In this document: piece after piece, positions 40,970 through 48,801 of the stretch | How positions within the stretch are numbered: position 1 is the stretch's first letter | Layout of the letters: each line of letters starts with the position of its first letter | Source: an uncultured bacterium | GTDB lineage: Bacteria; Actinomycetota; Coriobacteriia; Coriobacteriales; Coriobacteriaceae | Direction: 5' to 3' | DNA: 64,000 bases | Assembly: GCA_905214525.1 (NCBI GenBank) | Contig: CAJMMN010000001.1 | Location: 62,001 to 126,000, forward strand | Notes under the pieces: generated by a model | Told to the model about the DNA's origin: nothing | The model's database searches: none | What the model saw: only the letters and a program-made list of their open reading frames with translations | Program-made: the position numbers and the translations under genes

Positions 40970-42157
40970 ATGACCGAGCTCCAAGAACTCCGTCGTTATC
41001 GTCGCGACCTGCACCGCATTCCGGAGCTCGACTTCGATCTTCCGCAGACTATCGCCTATATTGAGGGCGTGTTGGCGCCGCTCGCCTGCGAGGTGACCCA
41101 TCCGTGTCCCAGCTGCGTCTGCGCCTTCTTCGATGCCGGCACGGGCGCCGTGCATGCCACGGCGATTCGCGCCGACATGGACGCCCTGCCCATCGCGGAG
41201 GCAACGGGCGCGGCCTTTGCCTCGACGCATCCCGGTAAGATGCATGCGTGCGGTCACGATGGTCACATGGCCATGGCGCTTGCGGCGGCAACCTTCGTCG
41301 ACCGTACGATCCGTGAGCAGCCGGGCGCCATTAAGCGCAATGTGCTCTTTGTGTTTCAGCCGGCCGAGGAGACGACTGGTGGCGCCAAGACGGTGTGCGA
41401 GAGCGGCGTATTCGAGCGCTACGGGGCGGATCGCATCTTTGGCTTCCACGTATGGCCCGATTTGCCCGCCGGCACGTTGGCGAGCTGTTCCGGTCCGCTG
41501 CTGGCGCGCTCAAGCGAGACGCACGTGCACATTCACGGGACAAGCATCCATATCGCCAAGACCTACGGCGTTCCCGTAAACGAATCGCACGATGCCGCGT
41601 TGGCGGCAGCGAAGTTTTTGGTTGCCGAGCGCGAGCTGATGGACGAGCTGGGCACCGACGAGCCCTGTATCGGCAAGTTTGGCCTGCTGCAGGCCGGTAC
41701 CGTCTGCAATGCGGTGGCGGGGGAGGCCCATGTTGCCGGCAGTCTGCGCGTGTTTACGGACGACATGTTCGACCGTGCGCGTGAGGGCGTGCGCCGTGTA
41801 CTCGACGAGGCATGCGCTGCAACGGGCTGCACGTACGATCTCGACTTTGCCGAGGGCTATCCGCCGGTCGATAACGACCCCGAGTTATTTGGCAGCGTCG
41901 CGCCTGCCTTGCCCGAGCTGCAGCTCGTGGACGAGCCGCTGCTGATTGCCGAGGATTTCGCGTTCTATCAGCGCCATCTGCCGGGCGTGTTCTTCCTGCT
42001 GGGCACGGGTATGCCAGAGGACCAAGACAACCCGAGTGATTCGGATGGCTGCCCCGCCTATGCCACAAGCGCTCTGCATACCGATAGCATGCTCTTCGAC
42101 GAGGAAATCCTTCTCAAAGGCCTCGATGTCTACAAACGATTGCTTGTGATGGAGTGA
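40970..42157 (+). CDS. M20-family amidohydrolase, probable N-acetyldiaminopimelate deacetylase
   Basis: ATG 40970 lies five bases after AAAGGAA and gives 395 residues. The metal and catalytic residues of M20D enzymes are visible: LRRYRRDLHRIPELDFD, AIRADMDALPI, HACGHDGHMAMAL, VFQPAEETTGGAK and, late, IAEDFAFYQRHLPGVFFLLGTG. These enzymes remove acyl groups from N-acyl amino acids. Because dapH makes the N-acetyl intermediates and this gene is divergent from the dap operon, deacetylation of N-acetyl-diaminopimelate is the likely role. Peptide or hippurate substrates cannot be excluded. Confidence 0.88.
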   Translation: MTELQELRRYRRDLHRIPELDFDLPQTIAYIEGVLAPLACEVTHPCPSCVCAFFDAGTGAVHATAIRADMDALPIAEATGAAFASTHPGKMHACGHDGHMAMALAAATFVDRTIREQPGAIKRNVLFVFQPAEETTGGAKTVCESGVFERYGADRIFGFHVWPDLPAGTLASCSGPLLARSSETHVHIHGTSIHIAKTYGVPVNESHDAALAAAKFLVAERELMDELGTDEPCIGKFGLLQAGTVCNAVAGEAHVAGSLRVFTDDMFDRAREGVRRVLDEACAATGCTYDLDFAEGYPPVDNDPELFGSVAPALPELQLVDEPLLIAEDFAFYQRHLPGVFFLLGTGMPEDQDNPSDSDGCPAYATSALHTDSMLFDEEILLKGLDVYKRLLVME

Positions 42158-42159
42158 CG

Positions 42160-42483
42160 ATGAGGCGACGTCGGCAATCAGCCGTATATAGTCCGGGTGG
42201 ATGCGGGTGCGGTTTGCTGCTGCTTCCGGTCATCGCTGTGAGCATTGGCGTGTTGTTTGCGCTTGCTGGGCTTGCCGCGGCGGCGCTCGTGCTGTTTATC
42301 ACTGCCATCGGCGTGACGATTTGGCTCTGCCGCAATCGCGAGCAACGCCGTGCCGACGGTAAAACCAATGTCGGCTGGGTCGTCTTTCTGATCATTGCGT
42401 ACCTGCTGAGTGTCAGCTGCCTTGTTTTCTTTGTCCTGTTGATGATCAGTGCTTTTACCGGGGAATCCGTCACGGTGGGTTGA
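42160..42483 (+). CDS. Small membrane protein
   Basis: This 107-residue frame starts at ATG 42160, two bases after the stop of the M20 gene, with GGAG inside that gene's end, so the two are probably coupled. A basic N-terminus (MRRRRQSAVYSPGGCGCG) is followed by a hydrophobic pair of helices (about 17-55) and a third helix (about 71-98, VGWVVFLIIAYLLSVSCLVFFVLLM). I do not recognise a family. The composition is typical of coding DNA here, so it is likely real. Confidence 0.7.
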   Translation: MRRRRQSAVYSPGGCGCGLLLLPVIAVSIGVLFALAGLAAAALVLFITAIGVTIWLCRNREQRRADGKTNVGWVVFLIIAYLLSVSCLVFFVLLMISAFTGESVTVG

Positions 42484-42587
42484 TCACTGCTGGCAGACGG
42501 TCGCGCAAAGTGCGTTTGCTCGGCGTTTGGATAACTGCATTGGCCGTTTACCGCGACCTTAGCTCTCAGCTAATGAATTCAAGTTCA

Positions 42588-42641
42588 ATCCTTCCTACGA
42601 TGTGCTGTGTGCCGGCACGGTAGCCGGATCGTAGGAAGGAT
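42588..42641 (+). promoter_or_regulatory. Hairpin masking the ribosome binding site of the 42647 gene
   Basis: ATCCTTCCTACGAT (42588-42601) pairs perfectly with ATCGTAGGAAGGAT (42628-42641) over 14 bp. The right arm contains the GGAAGGA ribosome binding site and ends five bases before ATG 42647. The loop holds a self-complementary GTGCCGGCAC. Confidence 0.75.
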
Positions 42642-42646
42642 GAATA

Positions 42647-43090
42647 ATGGCAAAAGAGGGAAAGAAGCCGATCGGCAAGATTGTCCTAGGCATCATCGTG
42701 GTGCTGGTTATTGTCGGTGCCGTGGGTTCTATGGGCGGCAACTCAACCGATTCGTCTGCGAGCGATTCGGCAAAACCTGCCGAGACGACACAGCAGGCTG
42801 AGGAGCAAAAAGAACCGCAAGAACCGTATACCATTGCTGACGAGGCTGAAGACACTTCCAATCAGTTTACCTATAAGATCACGGGCACGCTGACCAATAA
42901 CACGGACAAGGAAAAGAGCTACATTCAGATTGAATATGTTCTGTATGATGCCGATGGCAACCAGGTTGGAACGGCTCTTGCAAACACCAATCATCTGAAG
43001 GCGGGCGGCTCCTGGAAGTTCGAGGCGCTGGGTACGGTGTCTCCCGACCAGGTTGCTAGCTGGGAGCGTTCGGACGTAAGCGGTTTCTAG
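42647..43090 (+). CDS. Membrane-anchored FxLYD-type domain protein
   Basis: This 147-residue product has a short basic N-terminus, one membrane anchor (IVLGIIVVLVIVGAVGSMGG, about 12-31), an acidic linker (about 32-65), and an extracellular beta domain of about 75 residues. The latter includes YKITGTLTNNTDKEKSYIQIEYVLYDADGNQVGTALANT, which fits the FxLYD pattern of secreted Gram-positive proteins. The function is unknown. Translation is probably controlled by the hairpin directly upstream. Confidence 0.82.
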   Translation: MAKEGKKPIGKIVLGIIVVLVIVGAVGSMGGNSTDSSASDSAKPAETTQQAEEQKEPQEPYTIADEAEDTSNQFTYKITGTLTNNTDKEKSYIQIEYVLYDADGNQVGTALANTNHLKAGGSWKFEALGTVSPDQVASWERSDVSGF

Positions 43091-43122
43091 CATGTTGCAT
43101 GCACTGGGGGAGGTGAAGTCGT

Positions 43123-43545
43123 ATGCCCGATAAAAAGCTGACCGAGGAGTTGCTCAATGAGCTTCTCGATGCGCCGAACATCGATGGCTATATCAGGGAG
43201 CACGACTTTGCCGCCCCGTCGCTTTCGGACTACCTGAAGCAGCTACTGCAGGAAAAGGGCTTGGAGCGCTCGCGCGTGGTTCGTATGGCCGATCTCAATG
43301 AGACCTTTGGCTATCAGATCTTTACCGGTGCGCGTCATCCGAGTCGCAATAAGGTGCTGCAGATTGCCTTTGCGATGGCGCTGACGCTCAAAGAGACTAA
43401 CCGTGCGCTGACGGCTGCCGGGGTAAGCGTCCTTAACTGCAAGGACCGTCGCGATGCGATCATCATCTTCTGTATCGATCGCGGGTGCAGCCTCCAAAAG
43501 GTCAACGAGGAGCTGTATCGCTTTGGCGAGGAGACGGTGAGTTAG
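43123..43545 (+). CDS. Helix-turn-helix (XRE-like) protein paired with a Ser/Thr kinase
   Basis: This 140-residue protein starts at ATG 43123, six bases after GGAGGTGA. The middle (LQEKGLERSRVVRMADLNETFGYQIFTGARHPSRNKVLQIAFAMALTLKETNRAL) has the spacing of an XRE-type DNA-binding domain, in which helix three would be around YQIFTG. The C-terminal part, DRRDAIIIFCIDRGCSLQKVNEELYRF, may dimerise. It is followed about 100 bases downstream by a membrane Ser/Thr kinase. I infer that the pair acts together; the target genes are unknown. Confidence 0.78.
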   Translation: MPDKKLTEELLNELLDAPNIDGYIREHDFAAPSLSDYLKQLLQEKGLERSRVVRMADLNETFGYQIFTGARHPSRNKVLQIAFAMALTLKETNRALTAAGVSVLNCKDRRDAIIIFCIDRGCSLQKVNEELYRFGEETVS

Positions 43546-43643
43546 CGGCTGATATCTGAGCCGGCGGAGCTGCCGAACAACGATGCAAACGAACGGGGCG
43601 CGGATGCCATGGGGTGTCTGCGCCCTGCGCTATGATGGAGGCT

Positions 43644-45023
43644 ATGGATAATCAGACCCCATCATATTCCGATGATGAGCTGACCGCAGCGCTTGCCGAG
43701 CACCTGGCGTCGCTCGATCGTGACGACAGCTATCGCGTGGAGCGTGTACTTAAGCGCTCGTCCGTTGAAACAACCGAGCTTGTGTACTTTGAAGGAACCG
43801 GCGGTGGTTCGCTCGGCCCCTTTGTCCGTAAACGCATCGATGCTTCGGCTCAAATCGGCGGGGCATACGAGCGTCTGTTTGCCGCTCAGCGGGCAGGCAG
43901 GCGTTTTGAGCACCTGCCCAGAATCGTCGATTGTCGTCGTGTGGGCGACGAGCTCAACGTGGTTATGGAATACATCGAAGGGGAGACGCTCGGGGCGCTG
44001 GTGTACCGTCTGGGAGCCACCCCCGATTATGCGCGTGAATTGTATCCTGCCCTATGCGACGCCGTGGGCGAGCTCCATGCCGGTTTTGCAATGGCGGGGG
44101 AGACGTCGGCGCCGGTGATCCATCGCGACCTCAAGCCGTCGAATATCATCGTGACAGGTGCCAACTATACGCCTGATGACGGCCTGACGTTTTCATCGCT
44201 GGTGATTATCGACTTGGGGATCGCGCGCGTATGGCGCGATGGCGCCGATGCCGATACCGTCAAGTTTGGGACACGGCCCTATGCGCCGCCCGAGCAGTAT
44301 GGGTTTGGGCAGACGAGCGTGCGAAGCGACGTCTACGCACTTGGCGCCCTGTTGTTCTTCTGCTTGACGGGAGTCGACCCTAAACCAGGGCTCGACATGC
44401 GCGAGCAATGCGAGGCGCGCGGCATTCCCACTCCACTTGCCGATGCCGTCTGCATGTCGATGGCGCTCGACCCGGCCAAGCGTTTTGCGAGCGCGGAAGC
44501 GTTGGGACGGGCGACGCGCGCGGCATACGATCTAAGTCGCCCCGTGCGGCCTCCTGCGCCTGTGCTTGTCCGTGCTCCGGCCTCGGAGACGGCGTTGACG
44601 CCCCAAGGGCTCCAGAACCCCACAGGGCTTCCTAGGCCTGCCGCCTCTGTTGCATGCGGTCTGCTCTCTCGCGTTCCGGAGTCTCTGGGGCGTATTTGGA
44701 ATACGCTCGTCTGCTTCTCACTGCTTGTGTTCTTTGCCGGAAGTCACTTTGCCGTCTTTCACCCCACGGGAGCAAACCAAAGCTACCCGACGTGGCTTCT
44801 CATAATCGAGTATTTTTTCTTTGTCGATGGCCTTATGGTGCTTATGCATTTTGCGCTGCTCGATAAGCGCCGTCTTCGTCGGCGATTCGCACTGCTCGAC
44901 AGCTATCGCGGCAAGAAGCTCGCGAAACTCTGGCTCAAGGCATTGGGTGTGCTGCTCCTATGCATGATCGTCATAGTCGCGGTTGCCAATGCGACCGGCG
45001 TCGTCGATACCTCCGCTACCTAA
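43644..45023 (+). CDS. Membrane-anchored serine/threonine protein kinase
   Basis: The kinase domain covers about residues 25-295: the ATP-binding lysine is plausibly in FVRKRIDAS, and the glycine loop is degenerate (FEGTGGGSLG). EYIEGETLGALV is the hinge, the catalytic loop is VIHRDLKPSNIIV, the metal motif is DLG (not DFG) in VIIDLGIARV, and APPEQYGFGQTSVRSDVYALG is the activation-loop end. A Pro-rich linker and three hydrophobic stretches (about 347-450) place the C-terminus in the membrane. There is no extracellular sensor domain. The start codon is uncertain (43632, 43635 or 43644). It follows the HTH gene and is unlike PASTA kinases. Confidence 0.88.
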   Translation: MDNQTPSYSDDELTAALAEHLASLDRDDSYRVERVLKRSSVETTELVYFEGTGGGSLGPFVRKRIDASAQIGGAYERLFAAQRAGRRFEHLPRIVDCRRVGDELNVVMEYIEGETLGALVYRLGATPDYARELYPALCDAVGELHAGFAMAGETSAPVIHRDLKPSNIIVTGANYTPDDGLTFSSLVIIDLGIARVWRDGADADTVKFGTRPYAPPEQYGFGQTSVRSDVYALGALLFFCLTGVDPKPGLDMREQCEARGIPTPLADAVCMSMALDPAKRFASAEALGRATRAAYDLSRPVRPPAPVLVRAPASETALTPQGLQNPTGLPRPAASVACGLLSRVPESLGRIWNTLVCFSLLVFFAGSHFAVFHPTGANQSYPTWLLIIEYFFFVDGLMVLMHFALLDKRRLRRRFALLDSYRGKKLAKLWLKALGVLLLCMIVIVAVANATGVVDTSAT

Positions 45024-45025
45024 AA

Positions 45026-45048
45026 GAAAAGGGCCCCATTGGGGCCCT
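45026..45048. terminator. Bidirectional terminator between kinase and hydrolase genes
   Basis: AGGGCCCC (45030-45037) pairs with GGGGCCCT (45041-45048). The A-run on the left gives a T-run for the minus-strand gene ending at 45061. Confidence 0.75.
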
Positions 45049-45060
45049 CTGCAGTTGCAC

Positions 45061-46194
45061 TTAGATGCGGTTCATCTGAGCGGCGACTTTGTTGTACCAG
45101 TCCTGCCACGTGGGCGGGCAGTACTTTTTGGCCGCTGCCGGGGTAAGGGTGGAGCCGTAGTTGGCGCCCAGATAGGCGACGTGAGCGGAGATGCCCTCGC
45201 TCCAGCTGCCAAAGCTGCGCCAACCGCCGCCACGGGCACTCCAGCCCCAGGCGTTGTAAGAATTGGCGCAATAAGCACCCTTGGTGCTCTCGATGCAGGC
45301 GATGGCGGGGGACCAACGGGGGTCGACACCGGTATTCCAAGCGGCGACGGCAAAGTTGTAGCCCTGGCCTGCCATGGGGGAGCCGGCGAGATAATTGTCG
45401 ATGCGGCCCGTCCACTCATTAATGAACGAATCGTAATCGGAGCTACCGGTATTGGCGTTGTTCACCGTGGTGTCGATGGTGGTGTTGGTGTTGGTGGCCT
45501 GGCTGCTGGAATTGCTGCCGCTTACGCCCTCGCCCGAGAGCTTCTCGGCGGCAGCGGCCTTATCGGCCTCAAGCTTGGCAAGCTCGGCGGCATTTTCCTG
45601 CTCGGCTTTTGCCTGTGCCTCGCTGCGGAGCTGCTGGGCCTGCGCCAGCGCATCCTCGGCGTTTTTCTGCTCCGCCTCAAGCTGAGACTTGGCCTGCTGG
45701 AGCTCGGCCTTGTTCTGCTCGAGTTCGGTTTGCATGTTATTGAGCTCTTCGATCTCGTCGACGCTCGAGCTCGTGATCTGGTTGGTGTATTTGCAGGTCG
45801 TGATGAACTCACCCAGGCTCTGCGCGTTGACCAGGAAGCTCACGATGGGATTGGTGCCCTTCTGATACTTGTACAGATCGCGCATGGCAGAGCTTGCCTT
45901 GGCCTGCTGCTCGGGAAGCTTAGCCTCGATTTCCTCGATGCTCGCCTCATTGGAGTCAATCTGCTTTTGCAGGTCATCGAGTTTGGTGCGGGCGTCGTTG
46001 TAGGCGCTCGTGGCGGCTTCGATCTTCTGCTGGGCTGCGGAAAGCTGGTCCTGCGTTGCCTGCGAGGCGGCATACGCCGCAACGGGGGAGAGCATCGGTG
46101 TGGCCGTCAGCGCAACGGCGAGCGCGGCGCTCGTGATGATACGAGCCGGCTTCGACGCAATGAGCGCTGCGGTGCGATGATTCGAATGCTGCAT
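45061..46194 (-). CDS. Secreted peptidoglycan hydrolase-like protein with coiled coil
   Basis: The start at ATG 46194 follows AGAGGGA and gives 377 residues. A signal peptide ends near VAAYAAS (about residue 42). A long coiled coil (about 43-205; QDQLSAAQQKIEAATSAYNDARTKLDDLQKQIDSNEA and repeats) resembles the N-terminal domain of PcsB/RipC-type proteins that dock to FtsEX. A Ser/Thr/Asn linker precedes a C-terminal domain (about 255-377) with SPAIACIESTKGAYCANSYNAWGWSARG, a lysozyme/glucosaminidase-like segment with a likely catalytic Glu. It probably cleaves cell wall during division. The C-terminal assignment is from motif memory. Confidence 0.85.
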   Translation of the reverse strand: MQHSNHRTAALIASKPARIITSAALAVALTATPMLSPVAAYAASQATQDQLSAAQQKIEAATSAYNDARTKLDDLQKQIDSNEASIEEIEAKLPEQQAKASSAMRDLYKYQKGTNPIVSFLVNAQSLGEFITTCKYTNQITSSSVDEIEELNNMQTELEQNKAELQQAKSQLEAEQKNAEDALAQAQQLRSEAQAKAEQENAAELAKLEADKAAAAEKLSGEGVSGSNSSSQATNTNTTIDTTVNNANTGSSDYDSFINEWTGRIDNYLAGSPMAGQGYNFAVAAWNTGVDPRWSPAIACIESTKGAYCANSYNAWGWSARGGGWRSFGSWSEGISAHVAYLGANYGSTLTPAAAKKYCPPTWQDWYNKVAAQMNRI

Positions 46195-46255
46195 CCAGTC
46201 CCTCTGCAATCAATCGTAGGTTATGGTTCGAACGGTATTCTACTACTGCTTTCGA

Positions 46256-46301
46256 CCTCAACTTGAACCTTAAAGGTTCCAAAGGGTCAAGTTGAACTTG
46301 A
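46256..46301. promoter_or_regulatory. Cluster of palindromic operator-like sites in a divergent intergenic region
   Basis: GAACCTTAAAGGTTC (46265-46279) and TCAAGTTGAACTTGA (46287-46301) are perfect 7+1+7 palindromes 7 bases apart; CTCAACTTGA at 46258 and GTTCAACTT at 46353 are half-site-like. A minus-strand -10 box TAGAAT (46237-46242) lies nearby. The rest of the 46195-46589 gap shows no gene, RNA or terminator that I can support. Confidence 0.5.
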
Positions 46302-46589
46302 GGCTTTGGCTTTGACCTGCAGTTATGATGAATTGTTGAGAAACCATAGAGTTCAACTTTAACGTTACGGAGGCCTGTTTGCGGACGGGCTTTCGGTCGT
46401 GAAAGCTATCTCAACAGGGGGTTTGCAGCTACAAGGCCCCATCGCGGTGAGTACGGCCTTTATGCTGGACGATTACGTCGATTGCCATAGATACGGTGGA
46501 GCTTTGGGCGCCGGCGGCTTGGCACGCTAGAATAAATCAGTTGCGCAAAGACCGCCCGTTGTGTGGGCAGTTCATGATAGGAAGTTTCC

Positions 46590-47846
46590 ATGGCATTGCA
46601 ATTTACAGAGCGCGAGTTCATTCCCGTGCTGCTCGGTGGCGACATCAACGCCTATTCGGTGGCGCGCGCCTTCTACGAGGAGTACCAGGTCAAGAGTCTG
46701 GTCTTTGGCAAGTATCAGACGGGTCCCGCGTACCGCAGCCAGATTATCGACTACACGCCCAACGCGGATATCGACACCATGCCCGTGATGCTCAAAACCG
46801 TCAACGGCATTGCCCAAGCGCATGCCGACAAGACGATTGTCCTTGTGGGCTGTGGCGACAACTATGTTGCCCTCGTGGCTCAGGCCAAGGATGCCCATGA
46901 GTTGGCGGATAACATCGTCGCGCCTTACGCTCCCTATAGCATGCTTGAGCAGTGCCAGAAGAAGGAGATCTTCTACGAGCTGTGCGAGAAGCATGGCGTG
47001 CCCTATCCGCACACGTTTACCTTTACCAAGGCGATGCTCAATGCCCAGGGTGAGGCGCCTGCCGAAGTGCTCGACCAGATCGATTTTCCTTACCCGATGA
47101 TTCTGAAGCCTTCTGACGGCATCATGTGGTGGCAGCACGAGTTCGAGGGCCAGAAGAAGGCCTATGAGATTGCCGACCGCGCTGAGTTGGAACAGGTCAT
47201 TCGCGATTCGTATGCCAGCGGCTACACCGACGATCTGATCTTGCAGGATCGCGTGCCCGGCAACGACGAGTACATGCGCGTGCTCACCAGCTATTCCGAC
47301 CGCAATGGCAAGGTGCGCATGATGTGCCTGGGTCACGTGCTGCTCGAGGAGCATCAGCCCCATGGCGTCGGTAATCACGCCTGCATCATCACCGAGCCCA
47401 ATGACGAGCTTATGGATGGCGTGCGCAAGTTGCTCGAGGACCTTCACTTTGTGGGCTATTCCAACTTTGACGTTAAGTACGACGAGCGCGACGGCTCGTT
47501 TAAGTTCTTCGATTTCAACACGCGTCAGGGTCGCAGCAACTACTATGTCACTAACAGTGGCTTTAACGTTGCCAAGTATGTGGTGGACGAGTATGTGTTC
47601 AACCGCCCGTTTGAGCCGGAGTTTGTGACGGCGCAGGACGAGGCGCTGTGGATGGTCGTCCCCATGGGCGTCGTCGACAAATACGTCAAGGATCCCGAGC
47701 TGCGCGCTAAGGTGCATCGCCTGGACAAGGAAGGCAAGGGCGCCGACCCTTCGTTTATGAAGGGCGACTTTGTCTTTAACCGCTGGCTGCGCATGTGGCA
47801 CACCAAGCTGCGCCACTTTAAGCTGTTCAAGACGTATTACAAGTAG
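46590..47846 (+). CDS. ATP-grasp ligase, probable D-aspartate ligase of peptidoglycan cross-bridge synthesis
   Basis: This 418-residue protein starts at ATG 46590 behind AGGAAG. It is an ATP-grasp enzyme: LILQDRVPGNDEYMRV, MILKPSDGIMWW, and the metal/phosphate end motif FKFFDFNTRQGRSNYY with catalytic Asp/Asn. It has no membrane segment. Such carboxylate-amine ligases include the Enterococcus faecium enzyme that adds D-Asp to the peptidoglycan stem, whose gene also neighbours an aspartate racemase gene. The next gene here is an Asp/Glu racemase, supporting D-Asp ligation as the role. The substrate is inferred, not shown. Confidence 0.8.
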   Translation: MALQFTEREFIPVLLGGDINAYSVARAFYEEYQVKSLVFGKYQTGPAYRSQIIDYTPNADIDTMPVMLKTVNGIAQAHADKTIVLVGCGDNYVALVAQAKDAHELADNIVAPYAPYSMLEQCQKKEIFYELCEKHGVPYPHTFTFTKAMLNAQGEAPAEVLDQIDFPYPMILKPSDGIMWWQHEFEGQKKAYEIADRAELEQVIRDSYASGYTDDLILQDRVPGNDEYMRVLTSYSDRNGKVRMMCLGHVLLEEHQPHGVGNHACIITEPNDELMDGVRKLLEDLHFVGYSNFDVKYDERDGSFKFFDFNTRQGRSNYYVTNSGFNVAKYVVDEYVFNRPFEPEFVTAQDEALWMVVPMGVVDKYVKDPELRAKVHRLDKEGKGADPSFMKGDFVFNRWLRMWHTKLRHFKLFKTYYK

Positions 47847-47930
47847 ATGAGCGCGGCGCCCGTCCGGTTTGCATCGGGCGGGCGCGGGTATGATACGCGC
47901 AATTGTGCAAGCGTCACCAAGGAGGCGGCG

Positions 47931-48677
47931 ATGGAAAAGCTGGGAGTTATCGGTGGCATGGGCGCCGAGGCCACGTCGTATTACTACGACCAGGTGGTGC
48001 GTCATACGGCTGCTGCCTGCGATCAGGAACATATCGACATGGTGGTGCTCTCCAAGTCGACCATGCCCGACCGCACGTTGGCCATTAAGACCGGCGAGCA
48101 TGCCAAGCTGCTGGCGACCATGAAAGAGTGTGCCCAGGCACTCGAGTCGCTGGGCTGTGCGCACATTGCCATTCCCTGCAACACGTCGCACTACTTCTAC
48201 GACCAGATCCAGTCGTTTACGAAGGTGCCGATTATCCATATGCCGCGTGAGTCGGTGCGCTATGCTCTGGCCGGTGCGGTGATGGGGGAGTGCGAGTTCG
48301 ACCCCAACCTGAGTATGCCGGCCGAGCCGGTGCACAAGATTGGCATCATGGGCACCGACGGAACCGTGGGCGCGGGCGTCTACGGCCGCGAATGTAAGGC
48401 TGCGGGTGTTGAGGTCGTCTATCCCAGCGAGAAACGTCAGAACGATGTGATGTCGCTTATCTACGATGATGTGAAGGCCGGACATGAGCCCGATATGGAT
48501 AAGTTCGACCGCGTGATGTGGGAGTTTACCCGTAGCGGCTGCGACCGCGTCATTCTGGCCTGCACCGAGCTCTCGGTGCTGCAAAAGTACCGAGAGATGC
48601 CCGAGATCACCCTCGACGCCATGGATGTCCTGGTGCGCGAATCCATCATCCGCAGCGGCGCCCCCTACCGCCTCTAG
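47931..48677 (+). CDS. Aspartate/glutamate racemase family protein
   Basis: This 248-residue enzyme starts at ATG 47931, five bases after GGAGG. The two catalytic cysteines are in IAIPCNTSHYFYD and VILACTELSVL, at the positions used for two-base racemisation, and MEKLGVIGGMGAEATSYYYDQVV is the typical opening of aspartate racemases (PF01177). It converts L-Asp to D-Asp or Glu enantiomers. With the adjacent ATP-grasp ligase it could supply D-Asp for cell-wall cross-bridges. Confidence 0.9.
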   Translation: MEKLGVIGGMGAEATSYYYDQVVRHTAAACDQEHIDMVVLSKSTMPDRTLAIKTGEHAKLLATMKECAQALESLGCAHIAIPCNTSHYFYDQIQSFTKVPIIHMPRESVRYALAGAVMGECEFDPNLSMPAEPVHKIGIMGTDGTVGAGVYGRECKAAGVEVVYPSEKRQNDVMSLIYDDVKAGHEPDMDKFDRVMWEFTRSGCDRVILACTELSVLQKYREMPEITLDAMDVLVRESIIRSGAPYRL

Positions 48678-48683
48678 CTTCCG

Positions 48684-48716
48684 ACCTGCCAAAAAGGGAC
48701 AGGTTTTTTTGGTAGG
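48684..48716 (+). repeat. CCTGCC palindromic repeat, short copy 3
   Basis: ACCTGCCAAAAA and TTTTTTTGGTAGGT pair around GGGACAGG, a short form of the repeats at 17618 and 18341. Located seven bases after the racemase stop, it also has terminator shape. Confidence 0.75.
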
Positions 48717-48735
48717 TTTTATCTGGTGAAACAGT

Positions 48736-48772
48736 AAAGGCCTCGGCTCGTTTGGTGCGAGCCGAGGCCTTT
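48736..48772. terminator. Bidirectional terminator after the racemase gene
   Basis: AAAGGCCTCGGCTCG pairs perfectly with CGAGCCGAGGCCTTT around TTTGGTG, between convergent transcription units. Confidence 0.92.
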
Positions 48773-48801
48773 TGCGTTGGGCGGTTGCTGTCGGTGGTGA
48801 A

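Noticed and set aside
46460..46535. A 22-codon frame starting ATG CTG GAC upstream of the ATP-grasp gene
   Set aside because: No ribosome binding site and no informative sequence.
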